DNA of 64,000 nucleotides from NCBI RefSeq assembly GCF_041154455.1, contig NZ_AP028664.1, positions 248,001 through 312,000 of the forward strand. The letters run 5' to 3'. The DNA comes from Variovorax sp. V213. GTDB taxonomy: Bacteria > Pseudomonadota > Gammaproteobacteria > Burkholderiales > Burkholderiaceae_C. A program made the position numbers and the translations under genes. Under the pieces are notes generated by a model that was not told the DNA's origin, did not search any database, and was given only the letters and a program-made list of their open reading frames with translations. Numbering within the stretch: position 1 is the stretch's first letter; every line of letters begins with the position of its first letter. Of the stretch, positions 19,423 through 28,466 are shown piece after piece.

Positions 19423-20076
19423 CTAGCCCACGCGCTGCAATATCGGAAACAGCTTGCCGAGGCCGTCGGCCATGACCTCGACCGCGAGCGCCGCGAGGAT
19501 CAGGCCCATGAGTCGCGTCATGATGTTGATGCCGGTCTTGCCGAGCACGCGCGCAATCGGCTGCGCGAGCGAAAAGGCCAGTGCAGTAGCCAGTGCGACC
19601 ACCACGCCGTAGCCCACCAGCAACCCGAGCTCCCACAGGTGCTGCGTCTTGTCGGCGTAGATCACCACGGTCGATATGGTGGCCGGCCCGGTGAGCAGTG
19701 GAATGGTGAGCGGCACCACCGCGATGGACGCGCCCATGGACGCTTTCACCTCCGTGGCGCGCAGCTCCTCCACGTTGGTCTTGCTCTCGGCCGGCTTCGC
19801 ATTGAGCATGGACAGCGAACTCATGAGCAGCAGCAGGCCGCCGCCCACCTGGAAGCTGGCAATCGAGATGCCGAAGAACGCCAGCAGCTGCAGCCCGATC
19901 AGCGCGCTGACCGCAATCACCACGAACGCGCTGAAGGCCGACATGCGCACCGTGTGCCGGCGCTGCGCATCGGAATACCCCTGCGTGTAGTGGATGAAGA
20001 AGGGCACGATGGCCAGCGGGTTGACGATGGCCACCAGCGTGACCAGCGGCTTGATCAGGTCCATCGAGGTACTCAC
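19423..20076 (-). CDS. MarC family integral membrane protein
   Basis: 217-residue protein with six predicted membrane helices. DLIKPLVTLVAIVNPLAIVPFFI and SIAVVPLTIPLLTGPATISTVVI (the NPxA and P-rich helices) are hallmarks of the MarC/UPF0056 family, whose function is unsettled. The frame opens with GTG at 20076, immediately after the SDR stop; an ATG at 20064 is an equally possible start. The GGAGG upstream is awkwardly spaced for both. It is probably translated with the SDR gene upstream. Confidence 0.88.
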   Translation of the reverse strand: MSTSMDLIKPLVTLVAIVNPLAIVPFFIHYTQGYSDAQRRHTVRMSAFSAFVVIAVSALIGLQLLAFFGISIASFQVGGGLLLLMSSLSMLNAKPAESKTNVEELRATEVKASMGASIAVVPLTIPLLTGPATISTVVIYADKTQHLWELGLLVGYGVVVALATALAFSLAQPIARVLGKTGINIMTRLMGLILAALAVEVMADGLGKLFPILQRVG

Positions 20077-20823
20077 TTACCTCCCCCCGGTCACGTCGAG
20101 CAGGGCCATGGTGGTGTAGCTGGCCTCTTCGGACAGCAGCCACAGGATCGCGCCGGCAATTTCTTCCGCGCTGCCGGTGCGCTGCATCGGCACGGTGGGC
20201 GCCAGCTCGAAGGCGCGGTCGGGCATGCCGCCGGAGGCGTGGATCTCGGTGTCGATCAGGCCGGGGCGCACGGCGTTGACGCGGATGCCCTCGGCACCGA
20301 CTTCCTTGGCCAGGCCGATGGTGAAGGTGTCGATGGCGCCCTTGCTGGCCGCGTAGTCGACGTACTGGCCGGGCGAGCCCAGCCGCGCGGCGGCGCTGGA
20401 GACATTGACGATGGCGCCGCCCGAGCCGCCGTATCGGGTGCTCATGCGCCGGACGGCTTCGCGCGCGCAGAGGAAGCTGCCGATCACGTTGATGCGGAAC
20501 ATGCGCTCCAGGCGCCCCACGCTCATTTCATCGACACGGGCCTGCACGTCGACCACCCCGGCGCTGTTGACCAGTGCCGTGAGGCGGCCGAGCCTGGCAT
20601 CGACCTTCTGGAACATGGCGGTCACCTGCGCCTCGTCGCCCACGTCGGCCTGCACGGCCACGGCGGTGCCGCCTCCCGCGCGGATGGTGCGCACCACCTC
20701 GTCGGCGGCCAGCGAGTTGCTCGCGTAGTTGACGGCCACCGCGTAGCCTCGCCTTGCCGCCAGCAAGGCGGTTGCGGCGCCGATGCCGCGGCCGCCACCC
20801 GTGATCAAGAGTACCTGGTCCAA
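20077..20823 (-). CDS. SDR family NAD(P)-dependent oxidoreductase
   Basis: 248-residue short-chain dehydrogenase/reductase. Cofactor motif TGGGRGIG near the N-terminus, NSAG, catalytic Ser in NVSSAA and YDYAASKG with the Tyr-x-x-x-Lys pair. No ATG precedes the first beta strand; TTG at 20823 is the likely start because AGGAGG sits 6 nt upstream, giving MDQVLLITGGG. A further in-frame TTG at 20841 lacks a site. The substrate is unknown. Followed without a gap by the marC-like gene and divergent from the DsbA-like gene. Confidence 0.9.
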   Translation of the reverse strand: MDQVLLITGGGRGIGAATALLAARRGYAVAVNYASNSLAADEVVRTIRAGGGTAVAVQADVGDEAQVTAMFQKVDARLGRLTALVNSAGVVDVQARVDEMSVGRLERMFRINVIGSFLCAREAVRRMSTRYGGSGGAIVNVSSAAARLGSPGQYVDYAASKGAIDTFTIGLAKEVGAEGIRVNAVRPGLIDTEIHASGGMPDRAFELAPTVPMQRTGSAEEIAGAILWLLSEEASYTTMALLDVTGGR

Positions 20824-20896
20824 ATCCGACCTCCTGCACAAAAACTGCGTGTCAGTTAAAACCGTTGGCTTGGATTACATCACCGAGGGCGAGCCC

Positions 20897-21502
20897 ATGA
20901 GCCATACGATCGACTATTACTTTGCGCCGCAGAGTCCCTGGACGTATCTGGGGCATGCCCGGTTCTCCGCCATCGCGGCCGCGTCGGGCGCCACGGTGCG
21001 CCTGCGGCCCGTGGACCTGGGCAGTGTCTATCCGATCTCGGGCGGGCTACCGCTCGGCAAGCGGGCACCGCAGCGCCAGGCCTACCGGCTGGTGGAACTG
21101 GCGCGCTTTTCGCGCCACCTCGATCTGCCGCTGAACCTCAAGCCGAAGTTCTTCCCGGTGGCAGGCGACGATGCCGCGCGGCTGATCATCGCGGTGGACC
21201 TGCACGACGGCACCGACGTGGCCATGCGGGTGTGCAGCGCGATATTTGCAGCCGTGTGGGTTCAGGAGCGGAACATCGGCGACCCCAAGGTGCTCGAAGC
21301 GCTCGTCGCCGAATGCGGCCTGCCACCCAAGCGCACGGAGCAGTCGCTGAGCCAGGCCGTGCAGGAGCGTTACGAGGCTTACACCCAGGAAGCGATCGAC
21401 ATCCAGGTGTTCGGTGCGCCAAGCTATGTCATCGATGGCGAGATATTCTGGGGCCAGGACCGGCTCGATTTCGTCGAGCGCGCGCTGCAGCAAAAGCGCT
21501 AG
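20897..21502 (+). CDS. DsbA-family 2-hydroxychromene-2-carboxylate isomerase-like protein
   Basis: 201-residue thioredoxin-fold protein of the DsbA/kappa-GST group. It opens IDYYFAPQSPWTYLGHARF, where the SPWTYL segment holds the catalytic Ser of the HCCA isomerase subfamily in place of the DsbA CxxC. VFGAPSYVIDGEIFWGQDRLDF at the end is the cis-Pro and dimer region. HCCA isomerases act in naphthalene-type degradation using glutathione, but many homologues have no known substrate and no ring-cleavage genes lie nearby. Confidence 0.88.
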   Translation: MSHTIDYYFAPQSPWTYLGHARFSAIAAASGATVRLRPVDLGSVYPISGGLPLGKRAPQRQAYRLVELARFSRHLDLPLNLKPKFFPVAGDDAARLIIAVDLHDGTDVAMRVCSAIFAAVWVQERNIGDPKVLEALVAECGLPPKRTEQSLSQAVQERYEAYTQEAIDIQVFGAPSYVIDGEIFWGQDRLDFVERALQQKR

Positions 21503-21555
21503 CGGCAATCCTTTCGTTCGATTCAACTCATTCGCTATCAAGGAGCATGACAACC

Positions 21556-22239
21556 ATGGGTCAATTCATCGATCTCACCGCCAAGGACGGCTTTGTCTTC
21601 CCGGCCTACGTGGCCGAACCTGCCGGCAAGCCGCGGGGCGCCGTGGTGGTGGTGCCGGAAATCTTCGGCGTCAACTCGCACATCCGCTCGGTGGCCGACG
21701 GCTATGCGGCGGACGGATACCTCGCGGTCTCTCCCTCGACCTTTCATCGCGTGAAGCCGGGGGTCGAGCTCGGCTACAGCGACGAGGACATGAAGGCCGG
21801 CTTCGCGCTGAAGACCGCGGTCGAGGCGCTGCCCGCACCCGGCGTGCTGCAGGACATCGAGGCCGCCGTGGCCTACGCGGCAAAGGCCGGCAAGGTCGGC
21901 ATCGTGGGCTATTGCTGGGGCGGCCTCCTGGTGTGGCGCGCCGCGAGCCTGGTTTCGGGTATTGCTGCCGCTGCGCCCTACTACGGCGGCGGCATGACGA
22001 CGCCGGAAGAAACCGCTCGCCAGCCCAAGGTGCCGGTGCTGGCGCATTTCGGCAACCAGGACCACTGGATTCCGCTCGACACCATCGAGGCCTTCAAGAA
22101 AGCGCATCCCGAGGTGGAAGTGCATGTCTATGAATCGGGCCACGGCTTCAACTGCGACCAGCGCGGCTCATACAACGCCGAGGCCGCCAAGCTGGCTCGT
22201 TCGCGTACGCTCGAATTCTTTGCCAAGCATGTCGGCTGA
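21556..22239 (+). CDS. dienelactone hydrolase family protein
   Basis: 227-residue alpha/beta hydrolase with the dienelactone hydrolase triad: nucleophile Cys120 in GYCWGG, Asp in FGNQDHWIP, His in ESGHGFNCD. The conserved entry segment VVVVPEIFGVNSHIR is present. The ATG at 21556 was chosen because AGGAG is 10 nt upstream; an ATG at 21547 is too close to that site. It may hydrolyse dienelactones or other cyclic esters. It is followed by a terminator shared with the lysR gene. Confidence 0.92.
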   Translation: MGQFIDLTAKDGFVFPAYVAEPAGKPRGAVVVVPEIFGVNSHIRSVADGYAADGYLAVSPSTFHRVKPGVELGYSDEDMKAGFALKTAVEALPAPGVLQDIEAAVAYAAKAGKVGIVGYCWGGLLVWRAASLVSGIAAAAPYYGGGMTTPEETARQPKVPVLAHFGNQDHWIPLDTIEAFKKAHPEVEVHVYESGHGFNCDQRGSYNAEAAKLARSRTLEFFAKHVG

Positions 22240-22263
22240 CCAAGCCCTGGCCCTGCGCAAGTG

Positions 22264-22288
22264 AAGCCCGGCCCGCGCCGGGCTTTTT
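22264..22288. terminator. intrinsic terminator between dienelactone hydrolase and lysR genes
   Basis: Stem AAGCCCGG/CCGGGCTT with a 6-nt loop and a T-run on the plus strand. It lies between the dienelactone hydrolase stop and the lysR stop. Confidence 0.85.
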
Positions 22289-23194
22289 CTATTTTTTGCG
22301 AGAGCCCGGCCCCGTACCGATGCGGGTCTGGAGAAAGTCGAGCAGCGCGCGCAGGGCGGCGCTGTTGTGGCGCCGCTGCAGATAGGCGGCCGAGAGCCAC
22401 ATGTCCTTGCGCGCATAGTCCTGCAAAACCGGCACCAGTTCGCCATGGTCGATGTGCGACTGCACGAGGATCGAGGGCAGGTAGATCACGCCGAAGCCGC
22501 GCATCGCGACCCGGATCAGCGGCGCGCCCTCGGTGCAGTCCATGCGGCTCTTGACCGGTACGTCCAGCGGCTGGCCGGCGTCGTCGAAGCGCCAGACCGG
22601 CTGGGCGCCCAGCAGGGAATGCGTGAGCGCGTCGTGTCCCGCGAGATCGCGCGGATGTTCGGGCTTGCCGTGCTTCTTCCAGTAGACCGGCGATGCGCAG
22701 ACGACCATGTCCATGAGCATCAGTTTGCGCACGATCAGGTTGGCATCGGCGACCGGGCCGCTGCGGATGTCGACGTCGATGCCTTCTTCCGCGAGATCGA
22801 CCGCGCGGTTGGTCAACTGCAGGCTGATGCTCACATCCGGGTAGTAGCGCATGAAGTCGGCCAAAAGGCTCGGAAATTCGCCGTTGCCCATGCCGTGCGG
22901 CGCTGAAATCCGCAGCCGTCCGCCGGGCTGCCTGGCGCGCTCCTGCAATTCGGCCTGGGTGAGCTCCACCATCTCGAGCACGGGGGTGCTGCGCTCGAGC
23001 AGCAATTGCCCGGCGTCGGTCAGGCTCACCGAACGCGTGGAGCGGTTGAGAAGGCGCACGCCGAAGCGCGTTTCGAGCTCCGCCACGTATTTGCTGACGG
23101 TGGCTTTCGACATGTCGAGCTTCTTGGCCGCATGCGAAAAGCTGCCCTGCGAAGCCACCTCCCGGAAGGTTCTGATCAGATCGAGACTGTCCAT
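22289..23194 (-). CDS. LysR family transcriptional regulator
   Basis: 301-residue LTTR. The N-terminal winged helix begins MDSLDLIRTFREVASQGSFS and continues AAKKLDMSKATVSKYVAELE. The effector domain includes GRLRISAPHGMGNGEFPSLL. This layout matches the CrgA/DsdC-like subgroup common in Burkholderiales. The ATG at 23194 is the family start. It is divergent from the small secreted protein gene at 23413, with two perfect GTTTC/GAAAC inverted repeats between them that could be its binding sites. Confidence 0.92.
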   Translation of the reverse strand: MDSLDLIRTFREVASQGSFSHAAKKLDMSKATVSKYVAELETRFGVRLLNRSTRSVSLTDAGQLLLERSTPVLEMVELTQAELQERARQPGGRLRISAPHGMGNGEFPSLLADFMRYYPDVSISLQLTNRAVDLAEEGIDVDIRSGPVADANLIVRKLMLMDMVVCASPVYWKKHGKPEHPRDLAGHDALTHSLLGAQPVWRFDDAGQPLDVPVKSRMDCTEGAPLIRVAMRGFGVIYLPSILVQSHIDHGELVPVLQDYARKDMWLSAAYLQRRHNSAALRALLDFLQTRIGTGPGSRKK

Positions 23195-23278
23195 GTCAAA
23201 GTGCCCATTGTTTCCGTTCCGGGGACCGGCATGCCCTGATTTTCCGGGAAATGCGGGCGCATGCCTTTGGCCTGTCAT

Positions 23279-23297
23279 TGTTTCAATAGAGGAAACA
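23279..23297. promoter_or_regulatory. candidate operator, perfect inverted repeat (site 1)
   Basis: TGTTTC, 7 nt, GAAACA. A T-N11-A pair typical of LysR boxes lies inside. It is located in the divergent gap between lysR and the small secreted protein gene. Confidence 0.55.
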
Positions 23298-23329
23298 CGG
23301 TGTCTCTGTTCCGCGTGTTTTGCGGGGCT

Positions 23330-23344
23330 GTTTCAGTTGGAAAC
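23330..23344. promoter_or_regulatory. candidate operator, perfect inverted repeat (site 2)
   Basis: GTTTC, 5 nt, GAAAC. It shares its half-sites with site 1, 46 bp upstream, with a different spacer length. Confidence 0.45.
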
Positions 23345-23412
23345 TCGCCGCACAGGTGAGCGAACGAGCGAGCCTGGTGGACGAACCATCCAACGAACAC
23401 AAGGAACTGAAA

Positions 23413-23781
23413 ATGAAGACCTCGCACATCCTCGCTGCCGCCGCCCTGACCCTGTTGGCCGCTACCGGCGCCCAAGCCGAAAGCTACGACGGCGTGAACA
23501 CCGCCGTCTCGACCAAGAGCCGTGACGAAGTGAACGCCGAAGCCGTGCGCACCGCATCGGCTCCGAACCAGAACGTGACCCGCGGTTCGCGCGGCCCGGA
23601 AACGGTCGCCGTGTCGAAGGACCGTGCGATCGTCGAAGCCGAAGCCGTTCGCACCGCCTACGCTCCGGACCAGAACGTGTCCAGCGGTTCGCGCGTCAAC
23701 AGCAAGGTCATCTCGACCATGGCCCACCCGATGGACGCACGCGTTCAAGCCCAGCAAGGCTCGGGCGCCGTCGCCAAGTAA
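23413..23781 (+). CDS. small secreted protein with duplicated motif (DUF4148-like), copy A
   Basis: 122 residues with a signal peptide (MKTSHILAAAALTLLAATGAQA). The mature part holds two copies of a motif of the form EAVRTA-x-AP-x-QNV-xx-GSR, about 36 residues apart. It is clearly paralogous to the protein at 50814-51185. The resemblance to the DUF4148 group of Burkholderiales periplasmic proteins is my impression only. No catalytic residues are visible and the function is unknown. It is followed by a terminator and divergent from a LysR gene. Confidence 0.8.
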   Translation: MKTSHILAAAALTLLAATGAQAESYDGVNTAVSTKSRDEVNAEAVRTASAPNQNVTRGSRGPETVAVSKDRAIVEAEAVRTAYAPDQNVSSGSRVNSKVISTMAHPMDARVQAQQGSGAVAK

Positions 23782-23820
23782 GCGACAAGGAAAGCTGGCC
23801 CTTCGGGGCCGCTTTGAAAA

Positions 23821-23849
23821 AAAAGCCACGCAAAAGCGTGGCTTTTTTT
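23821..23849. terminator. intrinsic terminator between secreted protein and corA
   Basis: Stem AAAGCCACGC/GCGTGGCTTT with a 4-A loop and a 7-T run. The A-rich 5' arm lets it also serve corA on the other strand. Confidence 0.88.
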
Positions 23850-23865
23850 ATGGGGGCAGGCGGGG

Positions 23866-25017
23866 TCAGCGTGTTCGCGCGAGATAGCGCTTGCGCCAGA
23901 AGATCACGACCAGCAGCACCGCGATGGCCAACATTGCGCCCATAGCGATCCAGAAGCCGTCCGCCTTGTGCACCAGCGGGATGAACTCGAAGTTCATGCC
24001 GAAGATGCCGGCAATGAGGTTGAGCGGCAGGAAGATGGCGGTCAGCACGGTGAGCACCCGCATGATGTCGTTGGCGCGGTGGCCCTGGACGCTGAAATGC
24101 ATCTGCACCGCGGTTTCCGCGTTCTGCTCGAGCCGGTGCACGTGATGCACCACGCGCTCGATGTGCTCGAGCACGTCGCGGCTTCGCACCATGACCAGTT
24201 CCCGCTCGCGCTGCTCTGCTTCGCCTTTCGGCGACGGCAGGGTTTCGAGCAGATCGATCCAGTCCTGTATGGCGGCGCGCTGGTCCTCGCAGATTTCGTC
24301 CAGGTGGTGCAGCGACTGCCGGGCTTCCATCAACGCACCCCAGTTGGTGAAGCGGCTGCGCGGATCGATCAGCTCGGTCTGCCAATGGTCGAGCTGGCGG
24401 GTGAGCTCGCGGCGCATGTCCAGGTAACCGTCGACGATCTGGTTGATGACCCGAAGCATCAGGTCGGCGGTGCCGGTCGGTACGCGGGCGGAGGTGGCGC
24501 GCACGTCCAGCGCCGGGGCGCCCTGGTCGTCGGGCGACCCGGCCGCCAGCAGCCGAGCCGCAAAGGCGTCGCGCACCGCGCCGTCCTCTGGGTGCACCGA
24601 GAGCAGCACGCGATCGAACACGGCGAAACCCACCGGGCGGGTGTCCACCCGGCGCAGCACCGGAGGGCCGCGGCGCCCGGCAAGGGGCGGCTCGCCGCCA
24701 CCGTCCTTGCCATTGCCCGCGGCCGTCTGGCCCGGGCCGCTCGAGAGGCGCCGGAACACCAGCACGTCGTATTTCGAGGTGTAGTCGAAGTGCGAAGGCA
24801 GCTGGTCGTTGAGCAGGTCGGCCACGTGCAGGTCGACCAGCTGGGTGAGGCAGAGCGATTGCAGGATCTGCTGAACTTCCGCGAGCGAGGCGCGAAACTC
24901 CTCCCGCGTCAGCGAGATCCAGAGATAGCCTTGTGCGCCGCAGGCGCCCGGCACCGCGAGCGGCGCCAGCGCCTGGTGCTCGCTCACCAGCGAGCGGTTG
25001 ATTTCAATGATGCGCAT
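23866..25017 (-). CDS. CorA family divalent metal ion transporter
   Basis: 383-residue membrane protein with a long cytoplasmic N-terminal domain, a helical stalk (about residues 230-310) and two C-terminal membrane helices. The pore signature GMN is in IFGMNFEF between them. The family carries Mg2+, Co2+ or, for ZntB members, Zn2+; the sequence alone does not separate these. A glycine-rich insert (about residues 98-115) lies in the soluble domain. The start MRIIEINRS at 25017 is the only upstream ATG. Confidence 0.88.
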   Translation of the reverse strand: MRIIEINRSLVSEHQALAPLAVPGACGAQGYLWISLTREEFRASLAEVQQILQSLCLTQLVDLHVADLLNDQLPSHFDYTSKYDVLVFRRLSSGPGQTAAGNGKDGGGEPPLAGRRGPPVLRRVDTRPVGFAVFDRVLLSVHPEDGAVRDAFAARLLAAGSPDDQGAPALDVRATSARVPTGTADLMLRVINQIVDGYLDMRRELTRQLDHWQTELIDPRSRFTNWGALMEARQSLHHLDEICEDQRAAIQDWIDLLETLPSPKGEAEQRERELVMVRSRDVLEHIERVVHHVHRLEQNAETAVQMHFSVQGHRANDIMRVLTVLTAIFLPLNLIAGIFGMNFEFIPLVHKADGFWIAMGAMLAIAVLLVVIFWRKRYLARTR

Positions 25018-25083
25018 GCGCCGCCTTGTTGCTCTCTTTCATTGCCGTTCGGGCCCGCCCCGGCGGATCCCAAAGGTGGTGAG

Positions 25084-26103
<1,020 letters not shown>

Positions 26104-26240
26104 AAGCGGAAAATTGTGCCTGAAGCGCCAATCCACGGTATGCGCCGCCCTGCCAGAAGGCGCTCTGATCACCCCTCGAATCGGTACCTCGAAGGTTCTC
26201 TTTTTTTGCGTGGAAATGTCAAAGAAAGTGGCCGTTTCGC

Positions 26241-26269
26241 TTGAAACCTTGTTTCGTCTTTGTTAAATT
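26241..26269 (+). promoter_or_regulatory. sigma-70-type promoter of candidate small RNA
   Basis: TTGAAA (26241-26246), 17-nt spacer, TAAATT (26264-26269). No open reading frame with a ribosome site starts close behind; instead a terminator follows about 105 nt downstream. Confidence 0.6.
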
Positions 26270-26275
26270 CTAAAG

Positions 26276-26378
26276 CGGGCGGCTTGCCGCTCCCCGCTTT
26301 TCCTCCCTGAGCGGGTGCCTTGATGTGTGACAGCAAAAGGGCTTCCCAGCCCGACGTGCAGACGTCGGGCTTTTTTTT
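26276..26378 (+). ncRNA. candidate small RNA of about 105 nt between hemB and hemJ
   Basis: Inferred from a good promoter at 26241-26269 and an intrinsic terminator at 26348-26378 enclosing a short non-coding segment. The segment begins with a hairpin GCGGGCGGC/GCCG-CUC-CCCGC, followed by a pyrimidine-rich stretch UUUUCCUCCCU that would complement Shine-Dalgarno sequences, then the terminator. I do not recognise a known family. Alternatively it is a terminated leader of hemJ. Confidence 0.5.
26348..26378 (+). terminator. intrinsic terminator ahead of hemJ
   Basis: Perfect 10-bp stem AGCCCGACGT/ACGTCGGGCT, loop GCAG, then eight T. It lies 64 nt upstream of the hemJ start. Confidence 0.9.
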
Positions 26379-26442
26379 GCCTGCTGTGTCCGTTCCGGCA
26401 GGCAAAGGCCGGAAGCGCGCAGCCGACCACTAAACTGCCGCC

Positions 26443-26871
26443 ATGCTCTGGGTCAAATCTTTTCACATTGTCTTCATTGCGAGCTGGTTCGCGGGGTTGT
26501 TCTATCTGCCGCGGATATTCGTCAATCTGGCGATGGTGCCGCCAGAGTCCGTTGCCGAACGTGAGCGCTTGCTGCTGATGGCGCGCAAGCTGTTGCGGTT
26601 TACGACTTTCCTGGCCATTCCGGCCTTGGGTTTCGGTCTTTGGCTCTGGCTGGGCTACGGCATCGGGCGCGGGCCGGGCAACGGCTGGATGCATGCCAAG
26701 CTGGCGCTGGTGCTGGCCGCCGTCGGTTACCACCATGGCTGCGGCGTGCTGCTGCGCCGCTTCGTGGCCGGGGGCTCGCAGCGCAGCCATCGCTGGTATC
26801 GCTGGTTCAACGAACTGCCCATCTTGCTGCTGCTCGGCATCGTGGTGCTGGTGGTCGTCAAGCCGTTCTGA
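26443..26871 (+). CDS. hemJ: HemJ-type protoporphyrinogen IX oxidase
   Basis: 142-residue membrane protein of four helices. MLWVKSFHIVFIASWFAGLF, YLPRIFVNLA, WMHAKLALVLAAVGYHH and YRWFNELPILLLLGIVVLVV are the conserved pieces of HemJ (formerly UPF0093, often labelled CopD-like). It oxidises protoporphyrinogen IX to protoporphyrin IX late in haem synthesis. It lies beside the divergent hemB, which supports the call. The VanZ-like gene follows after 9 nt. Confidence 0.85.
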   Translation: MLWVKSFHIVFIASWFAGLFYLPRIFVNLAMVPPESVAERERLLLMARKLLRFTTFLAIPALGFGLWLWLGYGIGRGPGNGWMHAKLALVLAAVGYHHGCGVLLRRFVAGGSQRSHRWYRWFNELPILLLLGIVVLVVVKPF

Positions 26872-26880
26872 GCCGCCAAG

Positions 26881-27996
26881 GTGGAGACGCAGCACAAGAC
26901 CGCCGCGCTGCCTCTTGCGCTCGCCTATGCGGCGCTGATCGTCTATGCCAGCCTTTATCCGTTTGCCGACTGGCGCGACCAGGGCATCGCACCCTGGGCC
27001 TATTTGTCGGCGCCGTGGCCCAAGTACTGGACGGGCTTCGATTTCGCGATCAACGTCGGCGGCTACGTGCCCTTCGGCTTTCTTTGCGCGCTGGCCGTGC
27101 TGCGCACGCGACGCGACGCGAGCGTCTGGCGCGCCATGCTGCGCGCGACGATCGCCGGGGCGGCGGTGGCCTTTGCGATGGAGACGCTGCAGAGCTACTT
27201 GCCGGCGCGCATTCCTTCCAATGTCGACCTGGGGCTGAACACCTCCGGCGCCCTTCTGGGGGCCATGCTGGCGGCGGGGCTGGAGCGCCTGGGCGCGGTG
27301 GCGCACTGGAGCCGCACGCGCTCGCAATGGTTCGTCGAAGACTCCCGCGGCGCGCTGGTGCTGCTGGCGCTGTGGCCCATCGCGCTCCTGTTTCCGGCGG
27401 CCGTGACCTTTGGGCTCGGCCAGGTGTTCGAGCGGCTCGAAGTCGCCATCTCGGAGTGGCTGCTCGATACGCCTTTCATCGACTGGATGCCGCTTCGCCA
27501 GTTCGAGCTCGAGCCGCTGGTGCCCGCCGTCGAACTGCTGTGCGTGATGCTCGGGGCCCTGGTGCCCTGCCTGCTGGCTTTCCTGGTGACGCGCACGGTG
27601 GCCCGTCGAGCCGTTTTGCTGCCGCTCACGCTGCTGGCTGGCATTGGCGCCTCGGCGCTGTCGGCGGCCTTGAGCTACGGGCCGGAGCACGCGTGGGCCT
27701 GGCTGGGCCTGCCGGTGCAGGTCGGCATTGCGAGCGCCTTGTTTGCGGGCATGCTGCTGCTGGGAGCGCCGCGCCGGCTGTGCGCGGCCTTGCTGCTGGT
27801 GGGCCTGGTGATCCAGCTGAGCCTTTTGAACCAGGCGCCCGAGAGTGCCTATTTCGCGCAGACCCTGGCCACCTGGGAACAGGGGCGCTTCATCCGCTTT
27901 CACGGCCTGGCACAGTGGCTGGGCTGGGTATGGCCGTTTGCGGTGCTGGCCTATGTGGTGGCCGCGCTGTCGCGCCGCGGCCGCCAGGCCGGTTGA
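26881..27996 (+). CDS. VanZ family membrane protein
   Basis: 371-residue polytopic membrane protein. The first 130 residues carry the VanZ-like pattern: YASLYPFADWRD, FAINVGGYVPFGFLCAL, AMETLQSYLPARIPSNVDL and NTSGALLGA. The rest adds further helices of no recognised family. Some VanZ proteins affect teicoplanin response; most have no known role. The start is GTG at 26881, 9 nt after the hemJ stop and without a good ribosome site, so it is uncertain but coupling is likely. Confidence 0.82.
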   Translation: METQHKTAALPLALAYAALIVYASLYPFADWRDQGIAPWAYLSAPWPKYWTGFDFAINVGGYVPFGFLCALAVLRTRRDASVWRAMLRATIAGAAVAFAMETLQSYLPARIPSNVDLGLNTSGALLGAMLAAGLERLGAVAHWSRTRSQWFVEDSRGALVLLALWPIALLFPAAVTFGLGQVFERLEVAISEWLLDTPFIDWMPLRQFELEPLVPAVELLCVMLGALVPCLLAFLVTRTVARRAVLLPLTLLAGIGASALSAALSYGPEHAWAWLGLPVQVGIASALFAGMLLLGAPRRLCAALLLVGLVIQLSLLNQAPESAYFAQTLATWEQGRFIRFHGLAQWLGWVWPFAVLAYVVAALSRRGRQAG

Positions 27997-28040
27997 GAGG
28001 GTGATCGATGGCGCATGGCGGGCGTCACTAAAATCCATTG

Positions 28041-28394
28041 ATGTCCAGCTCCACTCCCGCCGCGCCGCACGGCTACTACGGCCGCCACATCTTCTTCTGC
28101 CTCAACGAGCGCAAGAACGGTGAAGACTGCTGCGCCCTGCACAACGCCCAGCAGGGCTTCGACCGCTGCAAGGCAAAGGTCAAGGAAGCGGGGCTGGCCG
28201 GCCCGGGCAAAGTCAGGGTCAACAAGGCCGGCTGTCTCGACCGTTGCGCCGGCGGGCCCGTGGCGGTGGTCTACCCCGAGGCGGTCTGGTACACCTTCGT
28301 CGATGCCGAAGACATCGACGAAATCGTCGAATCGCATCTGAAGAACGGCAAGATCGTCGAGCGCCTCGTGCTGCCACCCGATGTCGGCCGCTGA
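28041..28394 (+). CDS. (2Fe-2S) ferredoxin domain protein, thioredoxin-like type
   Basis: 117-residue protein of the thioredoxin-like [2Fe-2S] ferredoxin group. HIFFCLNERKNGEDCC and NKAGCLDRCAGGP supply the cluster cysteines, and GPVAVVYPEAVWYTFVDAED is conserved. It is probably a small soluble electron carrier; its partner is unknown. The ATG at 28041 directly follows an in-frame TTG. The next gene on the strand is a hydrolase 72 nt away. Confidence 0.9.
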   Translation: MSSSTPAAPHGYYGRHIFFCLNERKNGEDCCALHNAQQGFDRCKAKVKEAGLAGPGKVRVNKAGCLDRCAGGPVAVVYPEAVWYTFVDAEDIDEIVESHLKNGKIVERLVLPPDVGR

Positions 28395-28466
28395 ACTTTT
28401 CCGGAAGTCCCGCGCTCGTACCGTGCTCCCAGCCCGCCGCAGACGGGCCGCTCCATCCACAGCACC

